A model generated the notes under the pieces. That model saw only the letters and a list, made by a program, of their open reading frames with translations. It had not been told where the DNA came from and did no database searches. A DNA stretch of 64,000 bases from Salinibacterium sp. G-O1 (GTDB lineage: Bacteria > Actinomycetota > Actinomycetes > Actinomycetales > Microbacteriaceae): NCBI RefSeq assembly GCF_030063305.1, contig NZ_JASISV010000002.1, positions 124,001 through 188,000 on the forward strand. Reading direction: 5' to 3'. Below, piece after piece: positions 33,722 to 44,527 of this stretch. The translations under genes and the position numbers were made by a program. Within the stretch, counting starts at the first letter, position 1. Every line of letters begins with the position of its first letter.

Positions 33722-35455
33722 ATGAGAACACGTAGCAGCCGCGCCAGGATTTCGCTCGCTGTGCTTGTGGTCTTCGTCATCGTCGGTGTGTTCGTAGTTC
33801 GGCTCGTCGACATCCAGGTGGTACGCGCCGAGGAACTCAATGCGGCGTCGCTGGACAAGCGCGGACGGGATATCACCACCTACGGCGTGCGAGGCGACAT
33901 AGTTGACGCCAACGGTGCTGTCCTTGCCGATAGCGTGCTTCGCTACGACATCACCGCATCGCCGAGAGTCGCCCTGCTTCCGAGTGATGCTGCGACTTCT
34001 GTCCCTGCGCAGCTCGCTGAGCTCGCTGCGATTACCAAGCAGGATCCAGCCGCGTTATACGCCTCGATTACGGAAGACCCCACCTCTGACTTCATGTATC
34101 TGGTCAAGGGCGTCACCCTTGACGTCTTCGAGCAGATCGACGCCCTCGACATTTCGTGGATCTATCCGGAACGAAAGTCGGCTCGAAGCTACCCGAATGG
34201 CGAGATTGCCGGAAACCTGGTGGGCTTCATCGGCACGGATGGTCCCCAGGCGGGGCTCGAACTGACCGAGGACGAGTGCCTGGCCAGTGACAACGGAACC
34301 ATCACCTACGAAAAGGGTGAAGACGGAACCGCGCTTCCCGGCAGCGAAGTCGTCACCAAGCAGAGCAAAGACGGCGGCACGCTTCGACTGACGATAGATC
34401 GCGACCTCCAGTTCTATGTGCAGCAGCGCATGGAGCAGACCGCGCTTGAACTGGGTGCGACCTGGGCGACCGCGGTGGTGATCCGGGTGGCGGACGGTCA
34501 CCTCATGTCCGTGGCGGACTGGCCAACCCTTGACCCGAATAATGTTGACGACGCGTCACGAGACGCTTTGGGCTCGCGGGCCTTCAGCACGCCCTATGAG
34601 CCGGGATCCACGATGAAGGCGCTGACAGCCGCATCGCTCGTTGACTCGGGGGCGGCACGCCCGGGGGACGGCGTTGTCGTGCCATATGAGCTCCTCCAGG
34701 CTGACGGCAGCTCCATCCACGACGCTTTCTACCACGAGACTCAAAACCTCACTCTTGCCGGGGCGTTGGTCGAATCATCCAACGTCGCGGTCGCCCAGTT
34801 CACCGACAGACTGCCGGCCCAGAAACGCCACGACTACATGGCCGCGTTCGGACTCGGGCAGTACACCGAGGTGGATTTCAACGGTGAGTCCGCCGGCCAG
34901 CTCTCTGACGCTGACCAGTGGTTCGGCCGAACCAACTACGCGGTGCAATATGGCCAGGGCATGAGCGCAACGTCGGTGCAGATGGCGAGCGTCTTCCAGA
35001 CCATCGGAAACCAGGGTGTCAGAATGCCGGTCACGCTCGTGGCGGGATGCGAGCTTGCCGACGGCACCATGACGGACGTCGCTTCTACGGAGGGCAGGCA
35101 GGTGCTCTCGTCATCGGCAGCAGATACCACCGTCGCCATGATGGAGCAGGTCGCCAACAAGAGCGGGTCGGCCCCGAAACTGCAGATCCCCGGCTACCGC
35201 ACCGCGGTCAAGAGTGGAACAGCCGAGGTGGCCGTCGACGGCGGATACTCCGACAACAGCGTCGTAATCTCCTATGCGGGTGTCGCCCCAGCCGACGACC
35301 CCCAGTACGCGGTCGTGGTGACCGCTGGCATCCCGGCTAGGGTGTTCTCGGGACTTATCGCCCCGACCTGGCGCGATGTAATGGCCCAGACCCTCACCAC
35401 TTTTCGGGTTCCACCGTCAACGTCGCCGGCTCCAGACCTCCCCGTCAATTGGTGA
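33722..35455 (+). CDS. ftsI: peptidoglycan transpeptidase FtsI (PBP3)
   Basis: 577 residues. One N-terminal membrane helix (about 10-30), a PBP dimer domain, and the transpeptidase with the active serine in STMK (296-299), SSN (352-354) and KSGT (497-500; KSG in place of KTG, common in actinobacteria). It links septal peptidoglycan during division. The next gene is murF 90 bp downstream; murE, normally here, is missing. No PASTA domain is visible at the C-terminus. Confidence 0.96.
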   Translation: MRTRSSRARISLAVLVVFVIVGVFVVRLVDIQVVRAEELNAASLDKRGRDITTYGVRGDIVDANGAVLADSVLRYDITASPRVALLPSDAATSVPAQLAELAAITKQDPAALYASITEDPTSDFMYLVKGVTLDVFEQIDALDISWIYPERKSARSYPNGEIAGNLVGFIGTDGPQAGLELTEDECLASDNGTITYEKGEDGTALPGSEVVTKQSKDGGTLRLTIDRDLQFYVQQRMEQTALELGATWATAVVIRVADGHLMSVADWPTLDPNNVDDASRDALGSRAFSTPYEPGSTMKALTAASLVDSGAARPGDGVVVPYELLQADGSSIHDAFYHETQNLTLAGALVESSNVAVAQFTDRLPAQKRHDYMAAFGLGQYTEVDFNGESAGQLSDADQWFGRTNYAVQYGQGMSATSVQMASVFQTIGNQGVRMPVTLVAGCELADGTMTDVASTEGRQVLSSSAADTTVAMMEQVANKSGSAPKLQIPGYRTAVKSGTAEVAVDGGYSDNSVVISYAGVAPADDPQYAVVVTAGIPARVFSGLIAPTWRDVMAQTLTTFRVPPSTSPAPDLPVNW

Positions 35456-35545
35456 GAAACAGCAATTTGACGGCCAGGAGCACCACGTACCGATGTACCG
35501 AGTAGAGATTCACACGCACACCGACAAAGAGAGCAGGATTGCTCG

Positions 35546-36949
35546 ATGATCGACCTGCGAATCGACGAGATTGCTGAGGCGATCGACGGCACACTCGCCG
35601 GTTCCGTGGATGCCGCGGCGCTCGTCGTCGGCGGCGATGTGCAGACTGACTCGAGACTGGTCGCCCCCGGCGCGATCTTCTTCGCGCTACCCGGCGAGTT
35701 CTCAGATGGTCATCTCTTCGCGCAGGCAGCCGTTGACGCCGGCGCAGCACTTCTTGTCGTCGAACGTGAATTGCCGATAGCTGTTCCGCAGCTCATCGTG
35801 AGTGATGGACTTCTGGCGCTCTCGGCGCTCGCCCGCGCCGTCGTCGCACGTGTCAGGGCAGGCGGCGACCTGAAGGTTGTCGCCGTGACCGGCTCGAACG
35901 GCAAGACGACCACGAAGAACATGCTGCGAGCGATCCTGGCTGACCACGGCTCAACGGTTGCCCCGCTGGGTTCATTCAACAACGAGGTTGGCGCCCCCAT
36001 CTCGATGCTGGGTGTGACGATGTCCACGCGCTTTCTCGTCATTGAGATGGGCGCGGACGCCATCGGCGACATTACGAAGCTGGTCTCGGTCGCCACCCCT
36101 GATGTCGGAATCGTGCTCACCGTTGGGCTCGCCCACATCAGCAAATTCGGCAGCGCTGACGCGATTGAGCTGGCGAAGTCCGAGATGGTCAGTGGCTTGC
36201 CCCCGACGTCGGTGGCTGTGCTCAACGCTGACGATGGGCGCGTCAGCCGAATGGCAGCGCGCACCGCAGCGCCCGTCTCTTGGTTCGGTCTGGATGCAAC
36301 GGCCGAGGTCAGAGCGACCGACGTCGACACCACCGTCGATGGCACATCCTTCACGGTCGTTGCCGACGGACAGTCTCACCCCGTTGTTCTGCGCATCCTC
36401 GGGGAGCATCACGTAACGAATGCCCTCGCCGCGATCACCGCGACCCGGGCGCTCGGAATCCCCGTCGCCGACGCGATTCGCTCGCTGGAGTCACTCACGC
36501 GAGCCGAACGATGGCGAATGGAGGTCATCGAGAACGCCGACGGCGTGATCGTGATCAACGATGCGTACAATGCGAGCCCAGACTCAGTAGCCGCAGCGCT
36601 CAAGACTCTCGCCCAGGTGACGGGTAGCGAGCGGCGTTCCTTCGCTGTGCTCGGCGAGATGGCCGAGCTGGGTGAATACGCTGACGACGAGCATGACCGG
36701 ATCGGCAGGCTCGCCGTTCGACTGAACGTGAAACAACTGGTTGTCGTTGGTCACAAAGCACGCCACATTCACAACGCTGCTGGCCTTGAAGGCTCATGGG
36801 ATGGGGAGTCGATATTCGTCGAGACCGCCGATGAGGCATACGATGTTCTGCGTGACAAACTGCGCAAAGGGGACGTTGTGCTCGTGAAGTCATCCAACTC
36901 AGCCGGGCTACGTTTTCTCGGTGACCGACTGGCAGGGATCAGCGCGTGA
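35546..36949 (+). CDS. murF: UDP-MurNAc-tripeptide D-alanyl-D-alanine ligase MurF
   Basis: 467 residues. The ATP-binding motif [12 protein letters not shown] (about 115-126), [11 protein letters not shown] and [10 protein letters not shown] are specific to MurF rather than MurE or MurD. It adds D-Ala-D-Ala to the UDP-MurNAc-tripeptide. AGAGAGCAGGA precedes the ATG. The GTG of mraY overlaps its stop by four bases, so they are co-translated. In most dcw clusters murE precedes murF; it is not present here. Confidence 0.97.
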   Translation: MIDLRIDEIAEAIDGTLAGSVDAAALVVGGDVQTDSRLVAPGAIFFALPGEFSDGHLFAQAAVDAGAALLVVERELPIAVPQLIVSDGLLALSALARAVVARVRAGGDLKVVAVTGSNGKTTTKNMLRAILADHGSTVAPLGSFNNEVGAPISMLGVTMSTRFLVIEMGADAIGDITKLVSVATPDVGIVLTVGLAHISKFGSADAIELAKSEMVSGLPPTSVAVLNADDGRVSRMAARTAAPVSWFGLDATAEVRATDVDTTVDGTSFTVVADGQSHPVVLRILGEHHVTNALAAITATRALGIPVADAIRSLESLTRAERWRMEVIENADGVIVINDAYNASPDSVAAALKTLAQVTGSERRSFAVLGEMAELGEYADDEHDRIGRLAVRLNVKQLVVVGHKARHIHNAAGLEGSWDGESIFVETADEAYDVLRDKLRKGDVVLVKSSNSAGLRFLGDRLAGISA

Positions 36950-38043
36950 TCGCCCTGCTCATCGCCGGAGGAACCGGTCTGGTGTTCACGCTGTTCCTGA
37001 CACCGCTGTTCATCAAGCTGTTCAACCGGCTCAAATGGGGCCAGTTCATCAGGGATGACGGCCCGCAGGCGCACCACACCAAACGCGGTACGCCCACCAT
37101 GGGCGGCATCATTTTCATCCTCGGTTCAGTTGTCGGATACGTGGTTGGTCACATTGTCGGCGGGGTCGACATGACCCTGGTGGGCCTGTTGGTCATCTTT
37201 CTGATGGTCGGTCTCGGAGTCGTCGGATTTCTCGACGACTTCCTGAAAACCCGCAACCAGCGAAGCCTCGGGCTCGGTGGATGGTCGAAGATCCTGGGCC
37301 AGGTGATCGTCGCCGGGATTTTCGCGGCAGTCGCTCTCAATTTTCCCGACGAGCACGGCCTGACGCCCGCGTCGACCATGATCTCGGGCGTGAGGGATAT
37401 CCCCTGGCTCGACTTCGCCACGTTCGGGGTGATCGGGGCAGGAATCGCCTTCGCCCTCTGGTCGACCCTGATCATCGTCAGCGCCTCCAACGGTGTCAAT
37501 GTTGCTGACGGGCTCGACGGCCTGGCGACCGGCGCGTCGATCTTCGCGCTCTCGGCCTATATCTTCATCGGCTTCTGGCAGAACAACCAGGCATGCTACG
37601 CGGCAGGTCTTCAACCCGACGACGTCGCGTACTGCTACAACGTGCGGGATCCTCTCGATCTCGCGGTCATTGCAGCGGCGATCGTCGGAAGCCTGGTTGG
37701 GTTCCTCTGGTACAACACCTCTCCGGCGCGGATTTTCATGGGCGACACGGGGTCGTTGGGACTCGGTGGTGCTCTTGCGGCGCTCGCCATCCTCTCGCGC
37801 ACCGAGCTGCTGCTTGTGCTGATCGGCGGGCTGTTCCTCATCGTCACCGGTTCGGTCATTCTGCAGCGGGCCTACTTCAAGGTGTCGAGGGGCAAACGGA
37901 TCTTCCTGATGAGCCCGCTTCACCACCACTTCGAGCTCAAGGGGTGGGCCGAGATCACTGTCGTCGTCAGGTTCTGGATCATCGGTGCCTTGTGCGTCGC
38001 AGCCGGGGTCGGTCTTTTCTATCTCGAATGGGTCACACGGTAG
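36946..38043 (+). CDS. mraY: phospho-MurNAc-pentapeptide transferase MraY
   Basis: 365 residues, a polytopic membrane protein of about ten helices. [12 protein letters not shown] near residue 43, [31 protein letters not shown] and the C-terminal PLHHHFEL motif are the known active-site signatures. It transfers phospho-MurNAc-pentapeptide to undecaprenyl phosphate, making lipid I on the cytoplasmic face of the membrane. It starts at a GTG overlapping murF and its 3' end abuts murD. Confidence 0.97.
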   Translation: MIALLIAGGTGLVFTLFLTPLFIKLFNRLKWGQFIRDDGPQAHHTKRGTPTMGGIIFILGSVVGYVVGHIVGGVDMTLVGLLVIFLMVGLGVVGFLDDFLKTRNQRSLGLGGWSKILGQVIVAGIFAAVALNFPDEHGLTPASTMISGVRDIPWLDFATFGVIGAGIAFALWSTLIIVSASNGVNVADGLDGLATGASIFALSAYIFIGFWQNNQACYAAGLQPDDVAYCYNVRDPLDLAVIAAAIVGSLVGFLWYNTSPARIFMGDTGSLGLGGALAALAILSRTELLLVLIGGLFLIVTGSVILQRAYFKVSRGKRIFLMSPLHHHFELKGWAEITVVVRFWIIGALCVAAGVGLFYLEWVTR

Positions 38044-38045
38044 CT

Positions 38046-39575
38046 GTGCGCGATCTCGACAACCTCACCAGCTGGCACTCTGAATGGCGTGGCGTGCGTG
38101 TCGTCATCCTCGGTCTCGGGGTCTCGGGATTCGCGGCAGCCGACACCCTCCTGGAGCTCGGCGCCGGTGTACTCGTCGTTGCGGCGAATGCCGGGGAACT
38201 CCGCCGAGAGATGCTGGACGTGATCGGCGGCCGATTCGTCGAGCATTCAGGATCCGAGGTTATTCCGAAACAGCTCGATGAGTTCGACGCCGAACTCGTG
38301 ATTGTGTCGCCCGGCTTCGGGCTGGATCATCCACTGATCGCGTGGGCGCAGGGTAGAGGCATCCCGATCTGGGGAGATATCGAACTCGCGTGGAGGCTGC
38401 GCGACAAGGTGGGCGCCCCCGCCGAATGGATCGCCGTCACCGGCACCAACGGCAAGACGACAACGGTGCAGCTCACCACTCACCTTCTGGTTGCCGGAGG
38501 CCTGCGCGCTGTTCCCGCCGGAAACATCGGCGTGCCCGTGCTCGATGCCATCCGCGACCCACAGGGGTTCGACGTCATTGTGGTCGAGCTGTCGAGTTTC
38601 CAGCTGCACTGGATGCCCCGCAGCGGCCCTGGCGCCATGGCGCCGCTCGCGAGCGTGTGCCTCAATATAGCTGACGATCATCTCGACTGGCACGGGTCGC
38701 GAGCGGCCTACGTCGACGCGAAAGCCACCGTCTACGCGAACACGAAGCTCGCCTGTGTCTATAACCGTGCCGACGCGGCAACCACGCGCATGGTGGAAGA
38801 CGCTGAGGTGCAGGAGGGATGCCGCGCCATAGGGTTCGGCCTCGACACGCCAGGGCCCAGCGACCTGGGGATGGTTGACGACATCATCATCGATCGCGCC
38901 TTCCTGGAGGACCGTCACAACTCGGCCCTCGAGTTGACGACGCACGGGGAACTCGCCGCCGCCGGCCTCGCGAGCCCACACATGATTGCCAACGTGCTGG
39001 CGGCCGCCGCTCTCGCGCGAAGCGCCGGTGTCGCGGCTCCGACAATATCGAGCGCACTCTCCACTTTCCGGATCGACCGCCACCGCACCGAGATTGTCGT
39101 CACCAGCGGGGGAGTGTTGTGGGTCAACGACTCCAAGGCAACCAACTCACACGCGGCCGATGCTTCGCTGCGCTCGTACGACTCCGTCGTGTGGATCGTC
39201 GGCGGCCTGCTGAAGGGTGTCGACATCTCTGATTTGGTCGCGGGCCATGCATCGCGACTCCGCGGGGTAGTCGTCATCGGGCTTAACCGTGAACCTGTGG
39301 TTGAAGCATTCGCGCGACACGCGCCACAGGTGCCGGTGTTCGAAGTGGATGCGACAGAAACTGGTGACGTGATGCCGCAGGCGGTGAAAGCCGCTGCACG
39401 TATCGCGCTGAATGGTGACACGGTTCTCATGGCTCCGGCCGCGGCATCCATGGATCAATTCACCGACTACGCCGACCGTGGCACCCGATTCGCCGAGGCC
39501 GTAAACGACTACCTGGAAGGTGGCGCAGATGACGACGACCCGGCACCCGCGTCCCCGGCAACAGGAGCGCCCTAG
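38046..39575 (+). CDS. murD: UDP-MurNAc-L-alanine:D-glutamate ligase MurD
   Basis: 509 residues if started at the GTG at 38046; an ATG at 38028 would add six residues and overlap mraY by 16 bp. I prefer the GTG because the family begins near RDLDNLTSWHSEWRGVRV. GLGVSGFAAADTL at the N-terminus is a Rossmann-like fold, and TGTNGKTTTVQL is the ATP loop; NDSKATNSHAADASL is the third block. It adds D-Glu to UDP-MurNAc-L-Ala. The end overlaps ftsW by 47 bases. Confidence 0.95.
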   Translation: MRDLDNLTSWHSEWRGVRVVILGLGVSGFAAADTLLELGAGVLVVAANAGELRREMLDVIGGRFVEHSGSEVIPKQLDEFDAELVIVSPGFGLDHPLIAWAQGRGIPIWGDIELAWRLRDKVGAPAEWIAVTGTNGKTTTVQLTTHLLVAGGLRAVPAGNIGVPVLDAIRDPQGFDVIVVELSSFQLHWMPRSGPGAMAPLASVCLNIADDHLDWHGSRAAYVDAKATVYANTKLACVYNRADAATTRMVEDAEVQEGCRAIGFGLDTPGPSDLGMVDDIIIDRAFLEDRHNSALELTTHGELAAAGLASPHMIANVLAAAALARSAGVAAPTISSALSTFRIDRHRTEIVVTSGGVLWVNDSKATNSHAADASLRSYDSVVWIVGGLLKGVDISDLVAGHASRLRGVVVIGLNREPVVEAFARHAPQVPVFEVDATETGDVMPQAVKAAARIALNGDTVLMAPAAASMDQFTDYADRGTRFAEAVNDYLEGGADDDDPAPASPATGAP

Positions 39576-40809
39576 CCCGCAAACGGGCCCAGGCCCCTCC
39601 AGCGCCCGGATCCCTCTCCGGCGAATTTTCGCCGCCGAAAACGGCAACTACTTTCTCCTCCTCGGGGTCACTCTGTTTCTCGTGATTTTTGGTCTGGTCA
39701 TGGTCTTGTCGTCGTCGACGATCGAGTCGTACAGCGCAGACCAGGGCTTCTTTGGGCGATTCGCTCGACAGGGAATGTTCGCGGTCATTGGGATTCCGCT
39801 GATGCTTCTGGCGTCGCGGCTGCCCTCGGGATTCTGGCGGCGATGGGCGTGGCCCGCGTTGCTCATCGGCGGCGGGCTTCAGCTGCTGGTTTTCGTGCCA
39901 GGCATCGGAATCGTCTCGGGCGGTAACCGGAACTGGATCGGCATTGGCGGCTTCACCGCCCAACCGTCCGAGTTCGTCAAGATCGCCTTGATCGTCTGGG
40001 TCGCCTGGATGCTGTCGACCAAACAGGACATGCTCGGCGACTGGAAGCATGTGATGCTGCCCATCGCGCCGGTGTCCGGCGCTGCGATCGGCCTGGTTCT
40101 CGTCGGCGGTGACCTTGGAACAGCGGCGGTCATGATCGTCATCCTCTTCGGCCTGCTGTACTTCGGGGGAGTGCGACTTCGCCACCTCGCCGTGGGCGTC
40201 GCGGGCGTTGGCGTGCTTGCCTACCTCTTCTCGAAAGCCAACTCGTCGCGCACATCCCGCATCGAAATCTGGCTGAACGGATGCACGGCCGAGGACTACT
40301 CCGGGTACTGCTGGCAGCCCGAGCACGCCAACTGGGCACTCGCCGCCGGCGGTTGGTTCGGCAAGGGGCTTGGAAATTCCGTCGCGAAATGGAACTGGCT
40401 GCCGGCCGCGTCGAGCGACTACATTTTCGCGATCATCGGCGAAGAGCTGGGGCTCATCGGAGCCATCGTCGTGCTCGTCCTGTTTGTCGTGCTGGCTATC
40501 GCCTTCATCAGGATCATCCGCACCAGCATCGACAGCTTCGCGCGAATCGTCACCTCGGGGGTGATGGTCTGGGTCATCGGTCAGGCTTTCGTCAACATCG
40601 CGGTGGTGCTTGGCGTGCTCCCCGTGCTCGGGGTGCCGCTGCCACTGATCTCGGCGGGTGGTACCGCACTCATTGCCAACCTGCTCGGCATCGGTATCGT
40701 GCTGTCCTTCGCGCGAGGCACCAGAGCGGCGCCGGAGGCTCCGGTTGAGCAGAGCCCGGCAGAGCGTTCACGAATGCTTGCCGCGCAGCGAGTACGCTCG
40801 CGCGCATGA
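39529..40809 (+). CDS. ftsW: lipid II polymerase FtsW
   Basis: 426 residues from the ATG at 39529, with GGAAGGTGG before it; a GTG at 39520 is the alternative. Ten or so membrane helices are visible. Signature segments are SGGNRNWIGIGGFTAQPSEFVKIALIVW, VGGDLGTAAVMIVILFGLLYF and the C-terminal PVLGVPLPLISAGGTA, all of the SEDS family. It polymerises lipid II at the septum, with FtsI. Its stop and the murG ATG overlap as ATGA. Confidence 0.96.
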   Translation: MTTTRHPRPRQQERPSPQTGPGPSSARIPLRRIFAAENGNYFLLLGVTLFLVIFGLVMVLSSSTIESYSADQGFFGRFARQGMFAVIGIPLMLLASRLPSGFWRRWAWPALLIGGGLQLLVFVPGIGIVSGGNRNWIGIGGFTAQPSEFVKIALIVWVAWMLSTKQDMLGDWKHVMLPIAPVSGAAIGLVLVGGDLGTAAVMIVILFGLLYFGGVRLRHLAVGVAGVGVLAYLFSKANSSRTSRIEIWLNGCTAEDYSGYCWQPEHANWALAAGGWFGKGLGNSVAKWNWLPAASSDYIFAIIGEELGLIGAIVVLVLFVVLAIAFIRIIRTSIDSFARIVTSGVMVWVIGQAFVNIAVVLGVLPVLGVPLPLISAGGTALIANLLGIGIVLSFARGTRAAPEAPVEQSPAERSRMLAAQRVRSRA

Positions 40810-41885
40810 CCACATATCTTCTCGCCGGCGGTGGGACTGCCGGTCACGTCAACCCGCTGCTCGCCGTCGCCGACCGGCTGCGTGAGCGCGAGCCTCAGTC
40901 CACCATCCTCGTACTCGGCACCAAAGAGGGGCTCGAAGCCAGGTTGGTACCAGAGCGCGGTTACGAACTGCTGACGATCGACCGTGTGCCGATGCCACGC
41001 CGTCCCAACGCAGCAGCCCTCGCGTTCCCTGGCGCGCTGAGGGGCACGATCGATGCGGTCAGACAGATCGTCCGTGATCGTTCGGTGGATGTGGTTGTGG
41101 GATTCGGCGGATATGTGTCGGCTCCCGCGTACCTGGCGGCACGCGCTGAACATGTCCCGCTGGCGATCCATGAGGCGAATGCGCGCCCTGGCGTGGCCAA
41201 CCGGTTGGGTGCCCTGTTTACAAAGTTTGTGGGTGTCGCTTTCGCCGGAACGAAGATCAGCAGCGGCACCTTCGTCGGGATGCCCCTTCGCCGCGAGATC
41301 GAGCAACTCGACAGGTTCGCGGCCAGACAGGAGGGCATCCGTACCTTCGGTCTCGATGCAGGCAAGCCGATCCTGCTGGTCACGGGCGGGTCGTCTGGCG
41401 CCCGGAGCATCAATAGCACCATCTCTCAGTCGATCACACTGCTTCTCGGTGCGGGGTGGCAGGTCATCCACGTCACCGGCGAGTACCGCGACGCTGTGGC
41501 CGACCCGAATCTTGCGGGTTATATGGTCGTCAAATACATGGATCGAATGGATCTGGCACTCGCCGTTGCCGACCTGACATTGGGCAGAGCCGGAACCTCT
41601 ACCGTTGCGGAAGCGGCAGCACTCGGTATCCCTGCCGTGTTTGTTCCGTACCCGGTGGGCAATGGCGAACAGCGCCTCAACGCGCGCAGTGCCGTCGATG
41701 CTGGAGGCGCCATTCTGGTGGCAGACGCGAAGTTCACCCCCGACTGGGTGGGAGCCGAGCTCGTGCCATTGCTGCGCAACAGAGCGGTGGTCGCCGACAT
41801 GGCCGTGCGAATGGCAACCACTGGCGCACTTGACGGCACCGATCGAATGGTCGAACTCATCGGTCGCGCCCTCGCGGCGAAATAG
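40806..41885 (+). CDS. murG: UDP-GlcNAc:lipid I GlcNAc transferase MurG
   Basis: 359 residues. The start LLAGGGTAGHVNPLLAVADRLRER holds the Gly-rich loop for lipid I; VGFGGYVSAPAYLAA, IHEANARPGVANR, VTGGSSGARSINSTI and GRAGTSTVAEAAALGIPAVFVPYP are the following conserved blocks. It adds GlcNAc to lipid I, giving lipid II. Overlap with ftsW and a 24-bp gap before murC. Confidence 0.97.
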   Translation: MTTYLLAGGGTAGHVNPLLAVADRLREREPQSTILVLGTKEGLEARLVPERGYELLTIDRVPMPRRPNAAALAFPGALRGTIDAVRQIVRDRSVDVVVGFGGYVSAPAYLAARAEHVPLAIHEANARPGVANRLGALFTKFVGVAFAGTKISSGTFVGMPLRREIEQLDRFAARQEGIRTFGLDAGKPILLVTGGSSGARSINSTISQSITLLLGAGWQVIHVTGEYRDAVADPNLAGYMVVKYMDRMDLALAVADLTLGRAGTSTVAEAAALGIPAVFVPYPVGNGEQRLNARSAVDAGGAILVADAKFTPDWVGAELVPLLRNRAVVADMAVRMATTGALDGTDRMVELIGRALAAK

Positions 41886-41896
41886 ATTCGAGCGGG

Positions 41897-41902
41897 TAAA
41901 AT
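41897..41902 (+). promoter_or_regulatory. putative internal -10 box before murC
   Basis: TAAAAT, seven bases before the murC ATG (41910), between murG and murC. It could drive a leaderless secondary transcript for murC-ftsQ-ftsZ. Confidence 0.45.
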
Positions 41903-41909
41903 CAGCCCA

Positions 41910-43310
41910 ATGATCCATCCTGACCTCACCATGCCATTGCCCGCCGAATTGGGTGCTGTGCACTTCGTAGGCATCGGCGGGAGCGGCATGAGCGGCATTG
42001 CGAGGCTCTTCCTGGCCTCTGGCCACGCAGTGACGGGTTCGGATCGCTCGGAGAATCACAACACGGAGAATCTCCGTGAGTTGGGTGCCGGGGTATCCAT
42101 CGGGCACGACGCAACGAACGTGGGCGAGGTCGATGCCCTCGTCTACACGGGCGCGCTGTGGCCAGACAATCCCGAATATCTCGAGGCCATCCGCCGCGGC
42201 ATCCCCGTTCTGCACCGTTCGCAGGCTCTCGCCTGGCTGATCAACCACAAGCGACTCGTCGCGGTGGCAGGGGCCCACGGCAAGACCACCTCCACCGGCA
42301 TGATCATCACGGCGCTTCTCGCCCTGGAAGCATCACCCAGCTTCGTCAACGGGGGAGTGATTCAGAGTCTCGGGGTTAGTTCGTCCTTCGGCGAGGGGGA
42401 GCTCTTTGTCGTCGAGGCGGACGAGTCTGACGGTTCATTCCTGCTCTACGACACCTCGGTCGCTCTCATCACCAACGTCGATGCTGACCACCTCGATCAC
42501 TACGGCGACCATGACGCGTTCGATGCGGCATTCGTGACGTTCGCCGAGAAGGCAAGTGAGCTGGTGGTGGTCTCCAGCGATGATCCGGGCGCCGTGCGGG
42601 TGACCGGCATGCTGAAGCATCAGCGTGTGGTGACCTTCGGTGAGGATGCGGCCGCCGACGTTCGCGTGCACTCCATCGTCACCGATGGTCCCGTTTCTTT
42701 CACTGTCTCGTGGCAGGGTAAGGATTACTCGACCACCCTCACTGTTCCCGGTCACCACAACGCCCTCAATGCTGCCGGGGCGTTCGCAGCGTTGGTTGGT
42801 CTGGGATTCGATCCGACATCCTCGCTCGACGGGATCGCGATATTCGGCGGAACCGAACGGCGATTCGAGCTTCACGGAGTTGTTCGCGGGGTCAGCGTCT
42901 ACGACGACTACGCGCACCATCCCACCGAGGTCGCAGCAGCGCTGTCAGCGGCCCGAAGCGTCGTGGGCAGCGGGAGGATCATCGCCGTGCACCAGCCGCA
43001 CCTGTACAGCCGTACGAGGGATATGGCTCTGCAGTTCGCCCAAACCTACGAGCAGCTTGCCGACCACACCATCGTGCTCGATGTTTTCGGCGCTCGAGAA
43101 GACCCGATTCCGGGAGTGACCGGGGCAACGGTCTCTGAGCGATTCCACGATGCGAGCAGAGTCGACTATCTGCCGGACTGGCAACAGGCCGCCGACCGCG
43201 TTGCCGAGATTGCTCGCGAAGGTGATCTGATCATGACTCTCAGTTGCGGCGACGTATATCGCATCGTGCCGCAACTGCTGGCTTCGCTCGACTCGATCCC
43301 TGAGGCATAG
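41910..43310 (+). CDS. murC: UDP-MurNAc:L-alanine ligase MurC
   Basis: 466 residues. The motif [18 protein letters not shown] at the N-terminus is the Rossmann-like UDP-MurNAc-binding loop, and [13 protein letters not shown] is the ATP loop. [10 protein letters not shown] and HQPHLYSRT follow. It adds the first L-Ala to UDP-MurNAc. No ribosome site is visible before the ATG; TAAAAT sits seven bases upstream. The ftsQ start is four bases downstream. Confidence 0.97.
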   Translation: MIHPDLTMPLPAELGAVHFVGIGGSGMSGIARLFLASGHAVTGSDRSENHNTENLRELGAGVSIGHDATNVGEVDALVYTGALWPDNPEYLEAIRRGIPVLHRSQALAWLINHKRLVAVAGAHGKTTSTGMIITALLALEASPSFVNGGVIQSLGVSSSFGEGELFVVEADESDGSFLLYDTSVALITNVDADHLDHYGDHDAFDAAFVTFAEKASELVVVSSDDPGAVRVTGMLKHQRVVTFGEDAAADVRVHSIVTDGPVSFTVSWQGKDYSTTLTVPGHHNALNAAGAFAALVGLGFDPTSSLDGIAIFGGTERRFELHGVVRGVSVYDDYAHHPTEVAAALSAARSVVGSGRIIAVHQPHLYSRTRDMALQFAQTYEQLADHTIVLDVFGAREDPIPGVTGATVSERFHDASRVDYLPDWQQAADRVAEIAREGDLIMTLSCGDVYRIVPQLLASLDSIPEA

Positions 43311-43314
43311 GCGC

Positions 43315-44328
43315 GTGAAACGCCCAGACGGTTTCGATCAGAAACCCAGTGAGCCGCCGCCCAAACGCAAGTACCAACCAGGGTCGCCGAAACAACAGAA
43401 GCCCGGGCCACCGCCGGCCGCCCAGTCGCAGCCGCGCCCGCCGACGCCTGCGCAGCCGAAGGCAAGAACTGATTCCCCAACGCGGGCCACGTCGCAGCCA
43501 TCGAGCGCACCAAGGATGGCGCGCAGAGCGTCCAGGCGAGGAGCGCGCCCTGACGAAGCAACCCGTGCCGAGTTGCGCCGATCTGCTCGCGAGAGACGCA
43601 AGTTCGAGCGTGCGGAGGTTCGGCGCTTCACGCGTCGCGCCCGCAACAGGAAGATTGGCCTTGCCTCGCTGGCCGGGGTGCTCGCGACACTGATCGGATT
43701 GGTTTTCACCGCCGTCTACTCGCCGATCCTTTCCCTGCGCACGATCTCGATCGATGGCACGTCGCGTATCAATGCGGTCGACGTGGAATCGGCGGTGTCC
43801 GGACAGCTCGGAACTCCGCTGGCGCTGCTCGACTACGACGCCATTACGCAGGACCTCACAGTTTTCCCACTGATTCGCAGCTATGTCACCGAAATCGTGC
43901 CACCGGACACGCTTCTGATCCACATCACCGAGCGCCAGCCCGTCGGTTCGGTCAAGGTCGGCGAGATGTACAACCTGGTCGACCCAGCAGGCATCGTGGT
44001 GGAGCAGTCCGCCGAACGGATTGCGGGGGTTCCGGTTCTGGATCTGCCCGACGGCGACCTCACTGGCGCCGCATTCACATCGATGGTCGCCGTGCTTCTT
44101 GCACTGCCGCCCGAGATGCTCGCCCAGGTCGATAGCGTGACGGCACGCACCCAGGATGACGTGTCGCTCGTGCTGACCGGTGTCGGGCAGGGTGTGACGT
44201 GGGGTAGTGCGGACGATTCCGTCACGAAGGCGAACCTGCTCGCGCAACTCATCAGACTGACCGATCCGACGCAGCCGGGAGTCTTCGACGTCTCGGCCCC
44301 CGGCAATGGGGTCTTTCGCCCGAGCTGA
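43315..44328 (+). CDS. ftsQ: FtsQ-like division protein (POTRA and FtsQ domain)
   Basis: 337 residues from a GTG. A long basic, Pro/Gln-rich cytoplasmic tail (about 1-110), one membrane helix (IGLASLAGVLATLIGLVFTAVY, about 117-138), a POTRA domain (LSLRTISIDGTSRINAVDVESAVSGQLGTPL) and the FtsQ domain (YVTEIVPPDTLLIHITERQPVGSV). It connects early and late division proteins and binds FtsB/FtsL. The cytoplasmic tail is longer than in Escherichia coli. The 199 bp after it holds the ftsZ promoter region. Confidence 0.93.
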   Translation: MKRPDGFDQKPSEPPPKRKYQPGSPKQQKPGPPPAAQSQPRPPTPAQPKARTDSPTRATSQPSSAPRMARRASRRGARPDEATRAELRRSARERRKFERAEVRRFTRRARNRKIGLASLAGVLATLIGLVFTAVYSPILSLRTISIDGTSRINAVDVESAVSGQLGTPLALLDYDAITQDLTVFPLIRSYVTEIVPPDTLLIHITERQPVGSVKVGEMYNLVDPAGIVVEQSAERIAGVPVLDLPDGDLTGAAFTSMVAVLLALPPEMLAQVDSVTARTQDDVSLVLTGVGQGVTWGSADDSVTKANLLAQLIRLTDPTQPGVFDVSAPGNGVFRPS

Positions 44329-44460
44329 CCGAGGGCCCGATGCGGGCCCACGCTCGAGTTTCTGAAGTTCACATGCGACACGCGGCAACCGTTGCGGTAT
44401 GTGGGGGTGAGACCGACCTACCCTCAACACAGGAAATGCATACTGAGCATAACTTTAGAC

Positions 44461-44477
44461 CTCAACTGGAGGTTGAG
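44461..44477. promoter_or_regulatory. dyad in the ftsZ upstream region
   Basis: CTCAAC and GTTGAG are complementary arms around a TGGAG loop, 51 bp before the ftsZ start. TTAGAC lies just before and CTGCAA just after, the same flanks as at the palindrome upstream of the second MerR gene at 13623. A regulator site for ftsZ is possible. Confidence 0.4.
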
Positions 44478-44527
44478 AGTCTGCAACGGGCAGAGTGTGC
44501 AAGCGCAGGGGCAGCGGAGGCCGGAAC

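Noticed and set aside
40581-42278. 565-codon open frame on the minus strand
   Set aside because: It covers murG and murC in opposite sense and has no start context; the real genes have all family motifs.
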